NCBI GenBank assembly: GCA_045579665.1
Contig: JAZNMO010000075.1
Span: forward strand, 1 to 5,184
Direction of reading: 5' to 3'
Source: COE1 sp045579665
GTDB lineage: Bacteria > Bacillota > Clostridia > Lachnospirales > Lachnospiraceae
Length of the DNA: 5,184 nucleotides
Positions 4,381 to 5,184 of the stretch are shown in pieces (positions within the stretch are counted from its first letter, which is position 1; each line of letters begins with the position of its first letter). Position numbers and translations under genes: made by a program. Below the pieces are notes generated by a model, which did not search any database, was not told where the DNA came from, and worked only from the letters and a program-made list of their open reading frames with translations.

Positions 4381-5184
4381 TAAATTGCACCCTCTTGTAA
4401 CATTGTATTTATAGTCTCTCTCAAAATATCCATGGCTTCCTTCGGCGTACATCCCTCAAGCTGGGCCCCCGCCATATTCATATGACCTCCGCCTCCAAGT
4501 CTCTCCATGATAATCTGAACATTCACTTCATCTATCGATCTCGCCGATACATAAATCTTATTCTGGAAATCAGTGACCACAAAGCTGGCCTTAATTCCGC
4601 TAATATTCAAAAGCTCATTAGCTGCCTGTGCACCTACAATCGTAGGACTAGCAAGTCCCTCCGCCGAGCACTCCGAAATTGCATATGCATTCTTATAAAT
4701 CTCCGCATTGCTTACCGCCTCAGCCTTAGCCTTATACTCTGTAACATCATCTCTAAACATCTTACGGACTCTTGTCACATCAGCACCACATCTTCTTAAG
4801 AAAGCAGCCGCCTCAAAGGTTCTAACACCAGTCTTCGCTGTAAAGTTATTCGTATCAATAATAATTCCGGAATAAAGACAATCAGCCTCATTAGACTTAA
4901 CCTTAACATTATTACCAATATACTGCAATACCTCGGCAACCATTTCGCACGCACTGGATGCATATGGCTCTACATAAGAAAGCGTTGCATTTTCAATAAC
5001 CTCTGTCGTCTGTCTATGATGATCCAACACAACTACCGTCTTACAACGTCTAATAAGCTCCGGACACTCCGTAATACTTGGTCGGTTAACATCCACAACT
5101 ACCAGCACCGTATTGTTCCCTGCAAGCTCTAATGCCTGTGAACTATTAATCACATAATCCTCACTATATTCCTCTTTGTTCTTA
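4380..5184 (-). CDS. gdpP: Cyclic-di-AMP phosphodiesterase GdpP (DHH/DHHA1), C-terminal part
   Basis: This is the last 268 codons of a GdpP-type protein; the 5' part lies right of the window and the frame is open to base 5183. GdpP hydrolyses the second messenger c-di-AMP to pApA, controlling potassium and osmotic balance and cell-wall stress responses; full proteins are about 650 residues with two membrane helices, a PAS-like and a degenerate GGDEF domain before this part (family knowledge). Visible here are the DHH-domain metal-binding motifs: VVVDVNRPS (D31 of the fragment), VLDHHRQT (D54-H55-H56, codons at 5024-5016) and GIIIDTNNF (D110). The DHHA1 domain carries the substrate-binding GGGGH at 230-234, followed by MNMAGAQ. 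All key residues are present, so the enzyme looks active. A GTG at 5153 is internal, not the start, because homologous sequence continues upstream (SEDYVINSS). rplI begins on its stop codon. Confidence 0.95.
   Translation of the reverse strand, partial: KNKEEYSEDYVINSSQALELAGNNTVLVVVDVNRPSITECPELIRRCKTVVVLDHHRQTTEVIENATLSYVEPYASSACEMVAEVLQYIGNNVKVKSNEADCLYSGIIIDTNNFTAKTGVRTFEAAAFLRRCGADVTRVRKMFRDDVTEYKAKAEAVSNAEIYKNAYAISECSAEGLASPTIVGAQAANELLNISGIKASFVVTDFQNKIYVSARSIDEVNVQIIMERLGGGGHMNMAGAQLEGCTPKEAMDILRETINTMLQEGAI

Noticed and set aside
4381..4452. 24-codon N-terminal extension of rplI
   Set aside because: It lies within gdpP in another frame; bL9 proteins begin at MKVILL and the ribosome binding site fits the start at 4380.
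4482..4799. 105-codon plus-strand frame opposite gdpP
   Set aside because: It is antisense to the conserved DHH/DHHA1 coding region, with no motif or ribosome binding site.

Overview
The window looks like chromosomal DNA from a low-GC anaerobic Firmicute, most likely a Clostridia of the Lachnospiraceae type. This is an inference from four things: the AT-rich gaps, a pyruvate formate-lyase/activase pair, a clostridial 2[4Fe-4S] ferredoxin, and the order gdpP-rplI-dnaB, which is common in Firmicutes. No species is claimed.

Left part, + strand (1-1450): the 3' end of pflB, carrying the glycyl-radical site, is followed by a strong hairpin terminator, then a complete pflA (radical-SAM activase). 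After a 177-base AT-rich gap with candidate promoter signals comes a 56-residue 2[4Fe-4S] ferredoxin and a 13-bp terminator hairpin. PflA installs the radical on PflB, which splits pyruvate into acetyl-CoA and formate. The ferredoxin is a small electron carrier that could serve PflA or other reactions, but the sequence does not name its partner.

Middle, - strand (1460-2435): a MerR-type winged-helix protein with a long charged, coiled-coil-like C-terminal half converges on the ferredoxin and shares its terminator. Its upstream gap holds the most unusual structure in the window. Two 58-bp direct repeat copies (56/58 identical) lie 111 bp apart, separated by a hairpin-rich 53-bp spacer. The copy nearest the gene supplies an in-frame ATG upstream of the real start.

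Right part, - strand (2403-5184): the operon gdpP (5' end beyond the window) - rplI - dnaB. gdpP (c-di-AMP phosphodiesterase) and rplI (ribosomal protein bL9) overlap by one base (TAATG). A terminator-like hairpin separates rplI from dnaB (replicative helicase), and a 14-bp hairpin terminator closes the operon.

Overall the region is mainly housekeeping. I see no new multi-gene system. The points most worth checking are the repeat element in front of the MerR-like gene, that gene's unassigned C-terminal half, and the hairpin inside the ribosomal-protein/helicase operon.
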